Shown here in pieces: positions 31,057-42,090 of a DNA stretch of 64,000 bases. Position 1 is the first letter of the stretch, and every line of letters begins with the position of its first letter. The DNA is from Dermacentor variabilis. Its lineage: Eukaryota; Arthropoda; Arachnida; Ixodida; Ixodidae. The notes beneath the pieces were generated by a model. That model was not told the origin of the DNA, searched no databases, and was given only the letters and a program-made list of their open reading frames with translations. Location: NCBI RefSeq assembly GCF_050947875.1, contig NC_134568.1:267784702-267848701 (forward strand), read 5' to 3'. A program made the translations under genes and the position numbers.

Positions 31057-32752
31057 TTATACATTATTATTGTCGTTGCCTCCTGACTTGCTACCCCCTG
31101 TCACTGTTCTCATGACTGTACCACCTACCTCTCCTGGGAGTGTTCTAGCGCTTTCAGCTTCCGAGGGCATATATTCTTCATCCTCTCCTTGGGCCTCTAG
31201 CTTTTTCAGCCTTTTCTCAGCTATTAACTTCCGCTTCCATGTTTTATCCACCTTAAGGTTAACGCTGTCTACCATGTCCTTTAGGTCCCTAATCGCATTC
31301 CTAATCTCCTCTGGAACCGAGCACATTGATTCTACCTCCGGAACTACAGCTCTCTTTTTGGGCGCTGGTGTGTCTTCTTCTTCCTGGCTGTTACTTCTAC
31401 TCACCGGCTTAGCTATTGCCACACTGCCGCTTTCTGTCCTCAACCCTTTCTTCATTTCCTGCATCTGCTTCTTAAGTTCTTCATTTGCTTTCTTTAGTGA
31501 TAAAACCTCTTTGATCGGCTATTCTACTTTGGCATCATTGCCTTGTTCCTGCGAGGTGATTGCACCTGTGACTTTCATAGTACCTTTGACTTTCTCGGCC
31601 CAGGTCGCTCCTGGCTCCTTTTTCTTGTTTGTCTTCAGCTCCTGCTCCTCGAAGCGCACCTGCGCCTCCCGAGATCTGGAACTGTTTCTTCCCCTCAATG
31701 TTGAGCGCTGTCTTGATCTTGATGTGCTTCTTGAGTGTGAGCGCCTTCCGGCGCCTGGAGGGGTTTCCTTTGTCGGTAGGGTCGATTCCATCTTGGTCTC
31801 CAATTTCGGAGCGTTGTCTTCTTCTTACTCTTACTACATATGGTATTTGGTACTGCTGCTTGCAAGCCTTGTCACCTGTGGGGTGATCTTCACCGCAGAA
31901 CTTGCATTTGGGAGAGCAGATATGATCCTCCCCTGGGTCTTGCATACCACATCCCCTGCACTGCACAACATCTGGTGTGGGACAGACGTCTTCTGATCTG
32001 TGTCCAATTCTTCCACATGCGTAACATATGTCAAATTGCTTCCTGTACAGATAGCACCTCACGAGGGTTGACCCATATTTGATGAAGTTGGGCGCCCTTA
32101 ATCCATCGAAAAGCACAATAACCGAGCCTGTAACTTTGATACATTGTGCAGCCAGCACCGTTGGGTTGTATTCATGCACAATCTTTTTCGTGATCACACT
32201 TTGACTGTAATTGAGGTTCACTCTTCTAATAACCCCCTTGCATGTAGAGTGGGGAGCTGTTTCATAAGCGCTCACTTCATATTCTGCCTCCATGATCGTA
32301 ATGGACTTGATTCTCACATGCCTTTCGGCATGATAGGAGTCTGGTGTACTAACCACCACGATATTCTGTGTGAAGTTGGGGCAGACGATGTCTTCCTTCA
32401 CTTGGTTTGCTGTAAGTCCGGCTGCCTCGGAGATCGCTTCTCCAATAGCTGTGCTGACCTTGTTCAGGTTGAGGCCTCCTTGAGGCCTAACGTTGATTTT
32501 CCTGTGCTCCTCTGGCAGTTGCGGCATCCTTGACGCCTTCACAATCCGGTGCTTGAGCTTGTCGGCCCCGGCAGCACCTTTGTTGGCAATCTCCTTTCCT
32601 TGTGATTCTTGGATCAACTTGGCGGTTCCACCAGCTCCCCAGGCCTTTTTCGCAGATCGCGATCTTCGGTTGGTGACCACTTGCCAACCCATTCTTTCCT
32701 TGCCATCTTCCATCTCCGAGGAGAGTTCGTCGTCCATACGTATATCGGCCAT
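31057..32752 (-). pseudogene. LINE ORF1 with CCHC/zinc-knuckle array, one main break
   Basis: The Met at 32752 opens a 405-codon frame to 31535. A stop (near 31520) separates a 135-codon continuation to 31057, which together look like one ORF1. The N-terminal third is basic and glycine/lysine-rich. The centre has CYACGRIGHRSEDVC, then CRGCGMQDPGEDHIC and CKFCGEDHPTGDKAC. These three zinc-knuckle-like clusters are at about residues 238-300. The C-terminal part is arginine/serine- and lysine/glutamate-rich, and the separated tail has a coiled-coil-like run. It would bind the element RNA. It lies 15 bp upstream of the start of ORF2. Confidence 0.75.
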
Positions 32753-33205
32753 GCCGGCTTGGCGGGCCCGCTAGACCTACGTTGCGTTAGGCCCAGCGTG
32801 GCGCCCACGTGCGATGCACAGAAAAGATGCGATAGAAGTCCAAAATATGCTGGTCTACCTCGTCCAAAGGTATCCACCGATTCGCGTTAACCTCACGAAT
32901 CTGATGTTGAGCTTCAATGCGTGGTCCTGCCAAAATTGCCTGCAGAATCATTCAAAAAGACGGAACCGATGCAGGGCACGTCCGCCCTCCTCTGCTTCTT
33001 CTTCTTCCCTCCAATACATCGGGGTGTAAGAAAAATAATTTAGGTGTTCACACTGCCTAAAAAATGTGATCAGATATTGTTTGCCATTGCTCGTACGTTC
33101 CTTCAAACAATGACAGATGGCACCACGAGGAGAGGTCCCACCAAGCCGCAATGCTCTACTGCAGGGGCTCTGGAATCGCCTGATGCCGTGGCTTGTTATG
33201 CACAT

Positions 33206-33310
33206 GTTTAAAGGGAAACTAAATGCAAGTACTAGTCGACACAGACTTTTAAAATGCCATTTCAGGAACCTTGCAGCACTTGTTCGTGCCAAAAAAGGAC
33301 TTGTAACTCT
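33206..33310 (+). mobile_element. Possible left end of a TTAA MITE
   Basis: The text TTTAAAGGGAAACTAAATGC at 33206-33225 resembles the left terminus of the MITE at 3396 (TTAAAGGGAAACTCC). A right end with CCCTTTAA was not found downstream, so the copy is truncated or split by the element at 33311. This is weak evidence resting on about 12 matching bases. Confidence 0.3.
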
Positions 33311-33926
33311 GTCAAGCAGGCAAGTTTAGTGCACTTACGGGGAGTGTACTTCAGGATCTTGAATGACACTTAAGGCTATGCGGTGCTAAATGGGAAAACA
33401 AAGTGCACTCGCAGTAAAAAAAAAAAAATTGGCGACAGACTAAAATCGTGTTTTTTGAAGATGTAGATTAAAATTAAAAAAAGCTTCTAAAATGTAATTA
33501 CTTTAGTTGTATTATAAATAAAAAACAATCTTGGTCTATATTTACACAACAAAAAAACAAAATTTTTTGCTAGTCAATGCCAGCCAAGACGAGGGCCTAG
33601 CCAATCCAGAACAAGATGGTGGCGTGCGACGAGGTGGCATTTGATCCTGCTAGAACAGAATATCAGTGAGTTCTGTTCTGATTATATTGTTAAAAGCTCT
33701 TCAACAGCTAAAATGAATTTCTGTGCCCTTTTTCTATGCATTGCATTTTGTATCGTTGAAGCCGCTGGTGGTGAGGCTACGCACTCGACCAGCAAAGTGC
33801 ATTCTGTGAACGCACTCTGACTGGAGTGCACTCTTCTGCGAGTACACTCTGCTTGCAACGTTTAGATTTGGGAAAGTGCACTTGAAACCGAGTGGCTCTC
33901 TCCGTAAGTGTACTTGCCTGCTTGAC
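33311..33926. mobile_element. 616-bp inverted-repeat element, unknown family
   Basis: A perfect 15-bp inverted repeat closes the interval: GTCAAGCAGGCAAGT at 33311-33325 and its reverse complement at 33912-33926. Past the first 15 bp the similarity continues imperfectly (AGTGCACTTACGGGGAGTG on the left, ACACTTACGGAGAGAG on the right). The motif AGTGCACT recurs several times inside. Flanking bases (aactct and accggt) do not give an obvious duplication. There is no coding motif. It is probably a MITE whose superfamily I cannot name. Confidence 0.5.
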
Positions 33927-36900
33927 ACCGGTATTAGTTTACGACAAAATTGCATTGGAGGGTCTGCATACCTCTACGCAATTCAAATTTCCCGCCCCAA
34001 ACAGTGAGTGGGTACATTGCGTATGCCATCATCGTCCTTTATTGCCGTCGGTAAATAAAATGGCGCCCAACAGATGACACTATGGGTTTCTGTGCAAAAT
34101 GCAAACACGCAGCCATGGAGATACTGAGCCAAGACAGAGAGTTGGATTTGCTGCTGCAGCTGCTCTTGGACAAGTGGCATGGACCGTTGGGAAATCCCAC
34201 GTAATCACACGGATGTGGAATTCTCTGCTACTTGCAGTTTGTGTGAGTTTTGTGAGCCAGCAAAACTAGTGCAGTGCTATGCAATAACAAAACTGCTTAA
34301 ACGCGAAAGCGTGGGTGGCACAAAGTTGAGAAAACAAAACCTTGTCACAAACTGCGTCCTTCTCAAGGATAATGTCACTGAGTTATTTTTTCTAAAAATC
34401 AATTAGAACTGGACAAGTAGCATTTTCTTTTGACTTGTAATGCAATACAATTATCTTTTTATTACGAGTGGTTGAGTACTAGTGACAGAATTATGTATAG
34501 TGAGGAGTACCTTTGTCATCAGCCTAGTACCTAAATGTCCCAGGTGAGTCTCTAATCGTATCCTGTATTTACCTCAATATCTCAACTACTAAAGCTCTGT
34601 TCGCAAAAATATTGATGCCTGAGATGTTCTCAAGCTCCGATCTATCACTTTAGCTTGACTTAATGTTTGCTTTTAGTGTTCCTTTATGTGTGGCAAGTGA
34701 GAAGTATTTCAGCTGTAGTTAACACCAGATCATCTCACTTTAGTTTGTTTTCTGTTTACTGGGACTGAGTTTTAGAAGTGCAGTAACCCTCATTTTAATA
34801 AAATCGGCTTATTTGAAATTTTTCATGGTCCCAGCTGCAGTGCGTGCATTTCATACTGAATTATTTTAAGCACTGTGGTACCGGACTTCGGTAATATGAA
34901 GCGTGAAGAAATCTGCACGGGACTGCTCAGTGCAGCATATATAATGACACTTTGCTTCTCTTTGTATCAACCTGGAGAAGCAAATAGTGCTACAAAGGTA
35001 ATTCTGTGACATGTCAGTATTCCTTGGGGCTAGCTGTATCATGTGATTATACAGTTAAATGTCAATATATAACAGTAAAAGTCTAAAATTTCTAAAGTCA
35101 GTAAAAAAGTCAGTAAAATTTGCTACAGTACATCAAAATTTCATTTTATTGAAATTAAACTTTTTAGCAAGTAGGTACAGGCACTGATGAATTTTTCTTA
35201 CACAGAAGGCCACAAAGTGTTACAAATTATCGGGCAATCGGGCGAAGCAAACTTTAATAAAGAAGATCATTATGCTGAATTTGAGAGTCAGTGACGGAAG
35301 ATAGTTTCATGTTGTTAGGCAATATCTTCACATTGGTGGAAGCCACCCACTCTTTAATGTCCACTCCACCCTTGCAGCTGATAGTGTTGCCTGCAGTGGG
35401 ATGACACTATCATGCGCCGACAGTGGGGAGGAAATTTTTCGTCTCCCTCTTACTTCAACGTCTTTGAAACTTCGAGATTATGCAACCTCCAGTATTAAAT
35501 GCGCGGGAAGATACTGTACATGATGCCATACCATCTCGGCACGCCCACTCTTAAGCACACGCAGCAGATTACCTCTAAAACACGGCGCATGACTTGCGCA
35601 TGCGTTGAGCCAGCTGACAGCCATGTGCAGCCATAGCCACGCCAGAAAAGGAGATATGCGCCAACCTGCCTGCTCTGAGCTCACTCCCCCTCCCCCCTTT
35701 GTTATATTTAGGTTAAATTGTATTCAACTGACAAGGTATGCTCACTGGTATCATCAGAACTTCACCACTGTTGAGTGCTGCTTTGTTTCATAAACATTCT
35801 ATAAGCTCCCATGCTGTTGGAATGTGTGTCCTGTGTTACTATGGCTCTTTTAGAGCCTCCCTGCTTTTAAAGAAATACCACTTATAACGAAGTATTTTTT
35901 TTTTACTCCATGACCTTGTTAAACGACAATTTGCTCTAGTTTTGTGTCCAGTGTACTTCCGGCCACTACATCATTTTTTAAAATTATTTTATTAACAGAA
36001 TTTTAAAAAATCACCTGTGGCATGTAGCACAATTCTACTTCTTGAGCTAGATTATGCTCAGTTAGCAGACGTTATTTGCACGAAAAACAAAACTGAGTAT
36101 CTGACTAATTAACAGTTTTGCTTGCAACCTCATTATAATGAAGTCACATCAGAAACGAAAATGGTTTCGTTATATTCGATATTCATTATAAGCATACACA
36201 CAAATATCAGCGAGAAAAAAATCATGATCAGGTCTGTGCAAAAGAAACGTTAAACGGGAGCCTCCGGCAGGTCAGCAAAGATCTCCCAAGAATTTTGGTG
36301 ACTTGTTTACATCTTGCCATGCTGATACGAGGCACAGGAACAACAGTAAATTACACACACATGCTCTGTACTGCCGCAAATTCGGAACCATGGAATCGGT
36401 GTTATCGTGCGCTATCGGCACGTTGGCTTGCCGACTGCGGTCCAACTAAGCATAGCTGTTGGCTAAAATGTTCTGCAGCAGACAGACTTTTCGGATACAA
36501 AGGAGACCGCACGTGGATCCGCATTTTGCTACTATGGCCATTGTCTGATCTCGTGTGCCTGTGCTTCTGATCCCACACTTGATTGCCAATAAGGTCTATG
36601 AGTGTGAACCTATTGATGGCGAGCTTCCCGCAACAGCTTGCCACCAGCCACTCCACTGGTCGCACTGCTTAGGTCACTAGGCTTAACCAGCGCTGCTTTG
36701 TGAGAAGTTGGCAACCAAAGTTGCGGTTTCGTGCCAGTCAACATGGCAGCAACATGGTTCATGGCCACCTTGTTTGCAGTGTTACACATGCGGTTGATGC
36801 CCGAAACACTGTGTGGTATCCAAAATTTTGATTATTCTCATTATATGCAAGTGCTAGGGATATGCAGCAGTGCTGCAGGAATCGTGCAGGTCCGAAAAAT

Positions 36901-37158
36901 CAAGCGTCTGAAAAATCTGTCAGCAGCTGTATTTGACATGTTTGCTACCAGAATATATATTTTGCGGCATGTGCAAACAAACATTTCCTCGCTATAACCG
37001 ATAGTATGTTGGATAAGGGACCACCACCCATGTGAGCACCTCATCAAGAAACATGCTTGCTGCTTTGGTCGTATACAGTATCTTTCAGCCGATGCACTGT
37101 AGTCTGAAGTCTATATCCCACTTTTTTTGTTTCATCATAGCAGGAGCATACTCCATTG
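33927..37158 (+). other. Intron segment, mostly featureless
   Basis: This is A+T-rich sequence of the large host intron. A short open piece at 34100-34200 (AMEILSQDRELDLLLQLLLD reading, preceded by acacgcag) looks faintly exon-like. However, its only possible donor (CCCAC then gtaatc) is weak and I cannot fit its phase. Pieces resembling decayed pogo-type ends (AACCTCATTATAATGAAG near 36128) also occur. Nothing else is supported. Confidence 0.35.
37034..37115. repeat. Direct repeat, copy 1 (copy 2 at 39508-39590)
   Basis: GAGCACCTCATCAAGAAACA begins a block of about 80 bp that recurs at 39508, including ACATGCTTGCTGCTTT, ATCTTTCAGC and GATGCACTGTAGTCTG. The copies are in the same orientation and differ by scattered substitutions and small indels. 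They lie on either side of the Penelope-like element. The origin is unknown. Confidence 0.6.
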
Positions 37159-37169
37159 TATTAAAGCAT

Positions 37170-38470
37170 AGTAATGTGGAAAGTTGGGCTAGCTGGTGAG
37201 TGATAATCATACCTTACTGGTGAAGCAGCGCACTGACACGGACACAGTGAAGACACACAAGAAAAGACAACACTCGCTGCACTCGCAACTATTTTATTTC
37301 AGAACACATACTTCATATTTATATACCTGCGCACCCTCAGGCATCAAATAAAATCAAGGCAAGATGAAAGATTTACTGGTCATACAATCCACGATCAGAA
37401 AAACGCTTGCTTAGCTATAATTTGGGACACTCGAAAATTGTAAAAAGTGGCATAGTTTTCTCGTGCCTAAGGGCGGCCTTAACTAACTCTTGCCCGGAAA
37501 AAATAAAAGAGACTTTCAGCCAACAAGTTATCAGACTAAAGAATGCAGGATATGAAAAACATGTACTGTGTACATCAGCCTATAAGTTGATTCGTTATGT
37601 GCGCAATGGCTATCAGAAAGAGCGCAACAAAAAAGAGATTGACAGCAAAAAATTGTGTCACTACCATATGCACACAAAATTGCACATAACTTAAAGAACG
37701 TAGGTGGCAGATATGGTCTACGAGTAGTTTTTTCTGCACCAAACAAACTCGGAAAAATATGTGCCAGACTGGATTGTAGAGTTTCAACAAAAGTAAAAGT
37801 AAATGGTCGTAAGTGCACGGTCAAGCATAAAGAAAAACTTGTCGAGTGCAGGTCATCCGTAGTCTACTGTTTGCCCATATCGTGTGGAAAAGTATACATC
37901 GGCCAAACGGGTCGGTGTGTAAACACAAGACTTTTGGAGCACAGAAAGTCACTGGGGGGAAACATTCATTCCCACATTAAGGGGCACTGCTCACAACATG
38001 GGTGCTGGCCGCTTTACAATGATACCACAGTTTTATCGTACCATAAGGATCAGCTAACCAGGGAAATAATCGAAGCCTTTCATATTCACAAGAGGGGAGA
38101 TGGTTGTATCAGTCAGCCATCTGTACGTCTAAGCCATGGTGAGGTTGCCTTTTTGGAAGTAAACTAAAAGGAAAAAAAAAGGAAAAAAAATTGTGTAATA
38201 AAAATGGTTGTTAGGGTTGCAACAAATTACGATAGGATTGCACACCATGATAGATAGGTGCCATATATTTGACGCCCGAGTATGCGCGGGCAAATGATTT
38301 TTAAAAAATGCCTTTAATCTTGCCTTGATTTTCTTTGACGCCTGAGGGTGCGCAGGTATATAAATAAGAAGTATGTGTTCTGAAATAAAATAGTTGCGAG
38401 TACAGCGAGTGTCCTCTTTTCTTGTGTGTCTTCACTGTGTCCGCGTCAGTGCGCTGCTTCACCAGTAAGG
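37170..38470 (+). mobile_element. Penelope-like element, 5'-truncated, with inverted termini
   Basis: An 11-bp duplication, TATTAAAGCAT, flanks the element (37159-37169 and 38471-38481). After a tail of about 40 bp, a block of about 160 bp at 37211-37370 (ATACCTTACTGGTGAAGCAG onward) is the inverted match of 38315-38470. Inverted terminal blocks with a short extension on one side are characteristic of Penelope-like retroelements. Only the end of the RT (thumb/linker) and the GIY-YIG endonuclease remain between them. At 1.3 kb it is about half of a full element. It is in sense orientation in the host intron. Confidence 0.85.
37430..38167 (+). pseudogene. Penelope-like RT C-terminus plus intact GIY-YIG endonuclease
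   Basis: A first frame (37407-37694) encodes HSKIVKSGIVFSCLRAAL and RLKNAGYEKHVL, the segment that follows the RT core in Penelope-like proteins. A shift near 37640-37660 moves to the frame that ends at 38167. That frame has IAHNLKNVGGRYGLRVVFSA, then the GIY-YIG endonuclease: VVYCLP, KVYIGQTGRCVNTRLLEH with the conserved tyrosines, glycine, arginine and histidine, and the catalytic-type glutamate in TREIIEAFHIH. This nuclease nicks target DNA for reverse transcription in the family. The RT catalytic palm is absent, so the piece cannot copy itself, but the nuclease module appears undamaged. Confidence 0.8.
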
Positions 38471-38481
38471 TATTAAAGCAT

Positions 38482-39507
38482 GACCAACCAAATTTTATAT
38501 TTACTTTGTTATATTCGATAATTGGTTATATCCGTGTTTGTTATACTGAGGTTGAACTTGATTACTTTACGGCACATATTGCAATTTACAAATTGTAGCC
38601 GGTGACTTCAAAAGTCATATCCACTTGGAAGAAACTGAGGATGGCACCACTTTTGGGGTGCGCGTTCCCAAAGTTTCCGATGAAATGCATTGGTGCTCCA
38701 GTGATTTTTGATCTACAATGCATAAAAAGGCATTTCGCTAAGCAACTAATTGGAACAACATTGCATTTTTACCGCAAGTTTGACAGTGCTTATCTCAAAA
38801 CTGGTACTAGTTCATTCATTCTACATTTGTGAAATCAGTCTCTTCAATTCGTGTATTGCAATATGTGCGCTAGGTAAAAATTTTTGTTAATTAGTCAGTT
38901 TTTATTTATAGTGTAAGTAATGTCTGTTTCTCTGAGAAATCCACCCCAATGAGTAGATTTGTTCTACATGCCACAAGCAATAAATTAAGAATTATGTTAA
39001 TTTTCTGTGACACCCACTATGCACCAGTAATGCTAAGTGCAGGGACAGTGTGCAACTTACCTGAAAGGCAAAAGAAGCACCACATCGATTTGTTGCTGTA
39101 TGCAATGCACGTCACATATGCCGTGGTATAATTCATACCTACAGGCACACATTGCATGCAGTACATGTTGGGTAACTACTGGCCGCAGCTCAACCAAGAG
39201 TTCTAGACAGACGTGTGCCATGATGACATGACTCAGTATTATGTTTGTCACACATTGCTGCGTGGTCCTAAAAACCTGTATAGGTCTATGCACAACAAAA
39301 TGTATTCACAGTCAACTGGCTCAGCATAAACAAAATTCTGAGGGAAAGTGCACTCTACAGGGACACCACTCTTCTTGTTGAGCCCTGTTCAAGCATACTA
39401 CAGAGGCATGATGTCTTTTTTTTTTTTTTTTCTTATGCTCTTTGTTGTGTTCGTGTTCATTCTGCATGTGCTCCTCTCTGGCATCACCTTCGCTGCTGTA
39501 CCTCCCA
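38482..39507 (+). other. Intron segment without recognised feature
   Basis: A+T-rich sequence. TTGTTATATTCGATAATTGG near 38510 resembles decayed pogo-type internal sequence. Short open frames have no motif. The run of T at 39417-39431 is low complexity. Confidence 0.4.
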
Positions 39508-39590
39508 TCGGAGCACCTCATCAAGAAACATGCTTGCTGCTTTGTTTGTCTACACAATCTTTCAGCAGATGCACTGTAGTCTGTATACAG
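39508..39590. repeat. Direct repeat, copy 2 (copy 1 at 37034-37115)
   Basis: This is the second copy of the 80-bp block starting GAGCACCTCATCAAGAAACA. It contains ACAATCTTTCAGCAGATGCA where copy 1 has a G+C-richer variant. The two copies are about 2.5 kb apart. Confidence 0.6.
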
Positions 39591-39791
39591 TATCGTACGA
39601 CAGCATTGTAAGCAGTATCCATTACATTCATACCCATAGAAGGGAAAATGGCACTTACAAAAAGGTGTGTTGCATATAGTTATGCACTAAGGTGGTTATA
39701 AGTAGCCTGACTGTATTTCTCCTATTTTTCATGTTTTGGCCATGAAAGTGTGAGATCTCATGTCAGTTTTTTTCTTCTTTTTTTTTTTCAG

Positions 39792-39923
39792 TGCTTTTGG
39801 AGTAGACCCTTTTATGTGGAGCAGCTTGGGGCAGTTTGATCAACGGGCACTCTGCTCCGGCTTGCCATCTAGTCAGAGTGACTGCATGTCTGGTGGCTTC
39901 TGGTCATCTGGTGAAAGGCAAGG
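39792..39923 (+). CDS. Host gene exon e (132 bp)
   Basis: An excellent acceptor (tttcttctttttttttttcag ending 39791) and donor (CAAGG then gtatgt at 39924) bound a single open frame. It begins with one base, T, that completes AG from the exon at 23239 to a serine codon. The reading is AFGVDPFMWSSLGQFDQRAL, then a serine/glycine-rich stretch ending WSSGERQ with GG left over. The phase agreement across a 16-kb intron is good evidence that the two exons belong together. The two leftover bases require a following exon beginning with one base. The protein is unrecognised. Confidence 0.7.
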
Positions 39924-41017
39924 GTATGTTGAAAGTCACCTTGGAAGTAGCAGTTTGTTATGTCTTTTTGGCTGTATTTATGTTCTGACCTGTGAATGCA
40001 CATTCGTTCAGTGGATACATCAGTGCCGCAGTTAGCTTAACTAATGCTGGAGTTATTATGTGAAAGCATCAAATGGCCCATTGAACGAAAAAGCCGGTGT
40101 CTGTAGCAGTGAAACGGCACCTGAATTCTCATTGGCTGTGATTCCATGCCAAAAGCATGCCTCAACAGAGCAGAGCAGGCAAATCGGAACACCATGCTGC
40201 TGCTGTAGCATGTCGGGTGTTGCGTGAGTGGAGAGGTATTCATCGCAACACTGGTCAGCAGCACACCATGATGAAGCAGATATATGGGACGCCATGAGGC
40301 GAGACTTGTTGTCGTTGATGAGGCAGACGCGTGCGCATGTGCAGGTGCCATCGTCTCTCTCTCTGAAGCCAGCGTGCAGTCCGTATATCTCTCTCACCCC
40401 TACTAGGTTTAGCTGCGGCTCGCGCCTGCCAGTCTTGGTGGCTGCTGCTGCGTCCTCAGTCTCTCGTCACACAGGCTGTTGGTGGCAGACGGCATTGGCA
40501 CTGCAGGCTGCTATTAGTTGCTAGGTCGGGCAGCATGTACCACTATTGTACATGATTCACAGCGCAAAACCCGAAGGACCGCTCAGCAGCGTTCAATTGG
40601 GCACTAATGCTTTTGCATTCACAATTCATAAGAAGTGCTGAGGTGTTCCTGAATTTTTAATTATGCTGTTTTGTATGGGTCAAGGCTTTACGTTCAGAAA
40701 GTATATCAGTACCATACTGCACATTCAGTCATTGTCATATTCGTGGCTGTGGGAGGTCCACAAAGGAGAAAGTTGTGCAGACGTTGGTAGAGTGTACTAG
40801 AATATGGTCAAGTGGGCAGAACGACGCTCTCCCTCCGAGGCGCCACGTAATGAAGAATGGGCTGAGGGCACTGCAAGTGAACTGTATTGAGGCTGAGGCG
40901 TGCTCTGCATTGTGCTCAACGTGATTTCAGTGTGGGCACCGAGACTGATTGCGCTTGTATGCTCTTATTGTGGTGTCTTATTTCAACAGCATAATAATGC
41001 TGCCACCCTTTGCCACA
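39924..41017 (+). other. Intron segment without recognised feature
   Basis: No splice-bounded exon, terminal repeat or RNA gene could be supported. The stretch 40230-40530 is somewhat more G+C-rich and open on both strands but has no motif. Confidence 0.4.
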
Positions 41018-41290
41018 TATACCATGTTACCCACGTAACTTGTGTCAAAATTTAAAAATTGCACTTGCATTTAAAAATGTGCAACTGCCATAAAGCTGGA
41101 CAGAACCAAGATAATGTTTGTCGTCGCTTGGAGCAAGTCAGATATTTTATTATGTTGCCTAATTACATAGTCATTATTAATTAATCAACTTCTCCAGAAC
41201 AAAAGTGTGAATGAAAAAATTGTAGACCATCCTGGAAAATTCCCTATCCAGCTTTCTGTTATTCAATAAGTACTGCATAAAAGTTTTTTA
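41018..41290. mobile_element. Single arm of the fold-back element family
   Basis: The sequence resembles the left arm of the element at 20109 in the same order: ACGTAACTTGTGTCAAAATTT, GTGCAACTGCCATAAAGC, GGACAGAACCAAGATAATGT, TGTCGTCGCTTGGAGCAAG, TGCCTAATTACATAGTCA and GTACTGCATAAAAGTTTTTT. No opposing arm is visible, so this copy is truncated or lost one arm. Confidence 0.55.
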
Positions 41291-41356
41291 CAAGCCTGAA
41301 AGAAGGCCCGCAAAACCTGAGAAAGTGCCACATGTACATGTCTGAGAAGATGTACA

Positions 41357-41700
41357 GAACTGCAGTCGCATCCACTTATAACAGAATTTAAGTGTCAAGA
41401 AAATCCTGTAGTTATAAGCAATAATTTTTATAATGGGGTTGCACGAAAAAAGCAGAGGGGACAAACATTCAAGTATTTTATTTAGACTGAAAAAAGCAGT
41501 GTCGAACCTACTTATAGCATTACCGGTTTTAACAATACAGTCGGCTTCCATCAATTCGACCTTGATGGGACCAACAAAATAGACAGATGAGGAAAACAAG
41601 ATGCACGAAAAACTCCAAAACACACTGCCTATTCATTTGGCAGTATTTACCCGATTCAAACGAAACTTGGAAAATTGGTCTATGTTATGCAATAATTTCA
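41357..41700. mobile_element. Two decayed pogo-type MITE left ends
   Basis: One CAGT-type end is at about 41360 (CAGTCGCATCCACTTATAAC). Another is at 41538 (CAGTCGGCTTCCATCAATTC), preceded by TA at 41536-41537. Both resemble the MITE termini at 903, 24529 and 27237. Their right ends were not found with confidence. A C-run follows at 41900-41914. Confidence 0.4.
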
Positions 41701-42090
41701 TTCTTTTTTTTTTCTTATCATTAGTCACGTCTAGTGTCGAAGTGATAACAATTGTGTGATGGCATTGGAGCCTTTAATGAACCATGAAAAGTGTCAGAAT
41801 TGAAAGGGATCTTTGGAAAATCTTGCTTCTATCTAGCTAAACAGGCATTTCTAAAGTCAAGCCTTGCAAAGAAAAGGGTATTAAACATGTAGCTTGCCAC
41901 CCCCCCCCCCCCCCATTTTTCATATTATTGGCATTTTCCAAGTCACTGTCCCAAAATGTGGCTTTGAAACGCTGCAGAGTTCTTAGGGTTCTCGATATGT
42001 GTTTACAGAGTAGTTCAACGACTGCCAAATTGTTTTTTAAACGCAAGACTACATGTTTGCAGTTTGCGTGCAACAGTCACTCATATCTAG

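Larger units (their letters stand above)
27393..33011 (-). mobile_element. Near-complete antisense I-type LINE
   Basis: About 5.6 kb on the minus strand holds, in order, a 5' leader, ORF1 with zinc knuckles, and ORF2 with endonuclease, RT, RNase H and a terminal CCHC-like segment. It ends in AATAAAGTTCATCATACC near 27395-27415. The repeat CAATACAT occurs at both proposed ends (27385-27392 and 33012-33019) and is a candidate 8-bp target duplication, which would put the 5' end at 33011. Only a handful of stops and frameshifts interrupt the two ORFs, so it is younger than the LINE at 1523. It lies antisense in the large host intron. Confidence 0.75.

Noticed and set aside
31070..31996. 308-codon plus-strand frame
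   Set aside because: It is the antisense shadow of the LINE ORF1 on the minus strand, whose zinc knuckles are unmistakable. The plus-strand reading is low-complexity serine/leucine.
34100..34200. Leucine-rich coding piece (AMEILSQDRELDLLL...) as a host exon
   Set aside because: The acceptor is mediocre, no adequate donor precedes the stop, and inserting it between the exons at 23239 and 39792 would break a phase match that already works without it.
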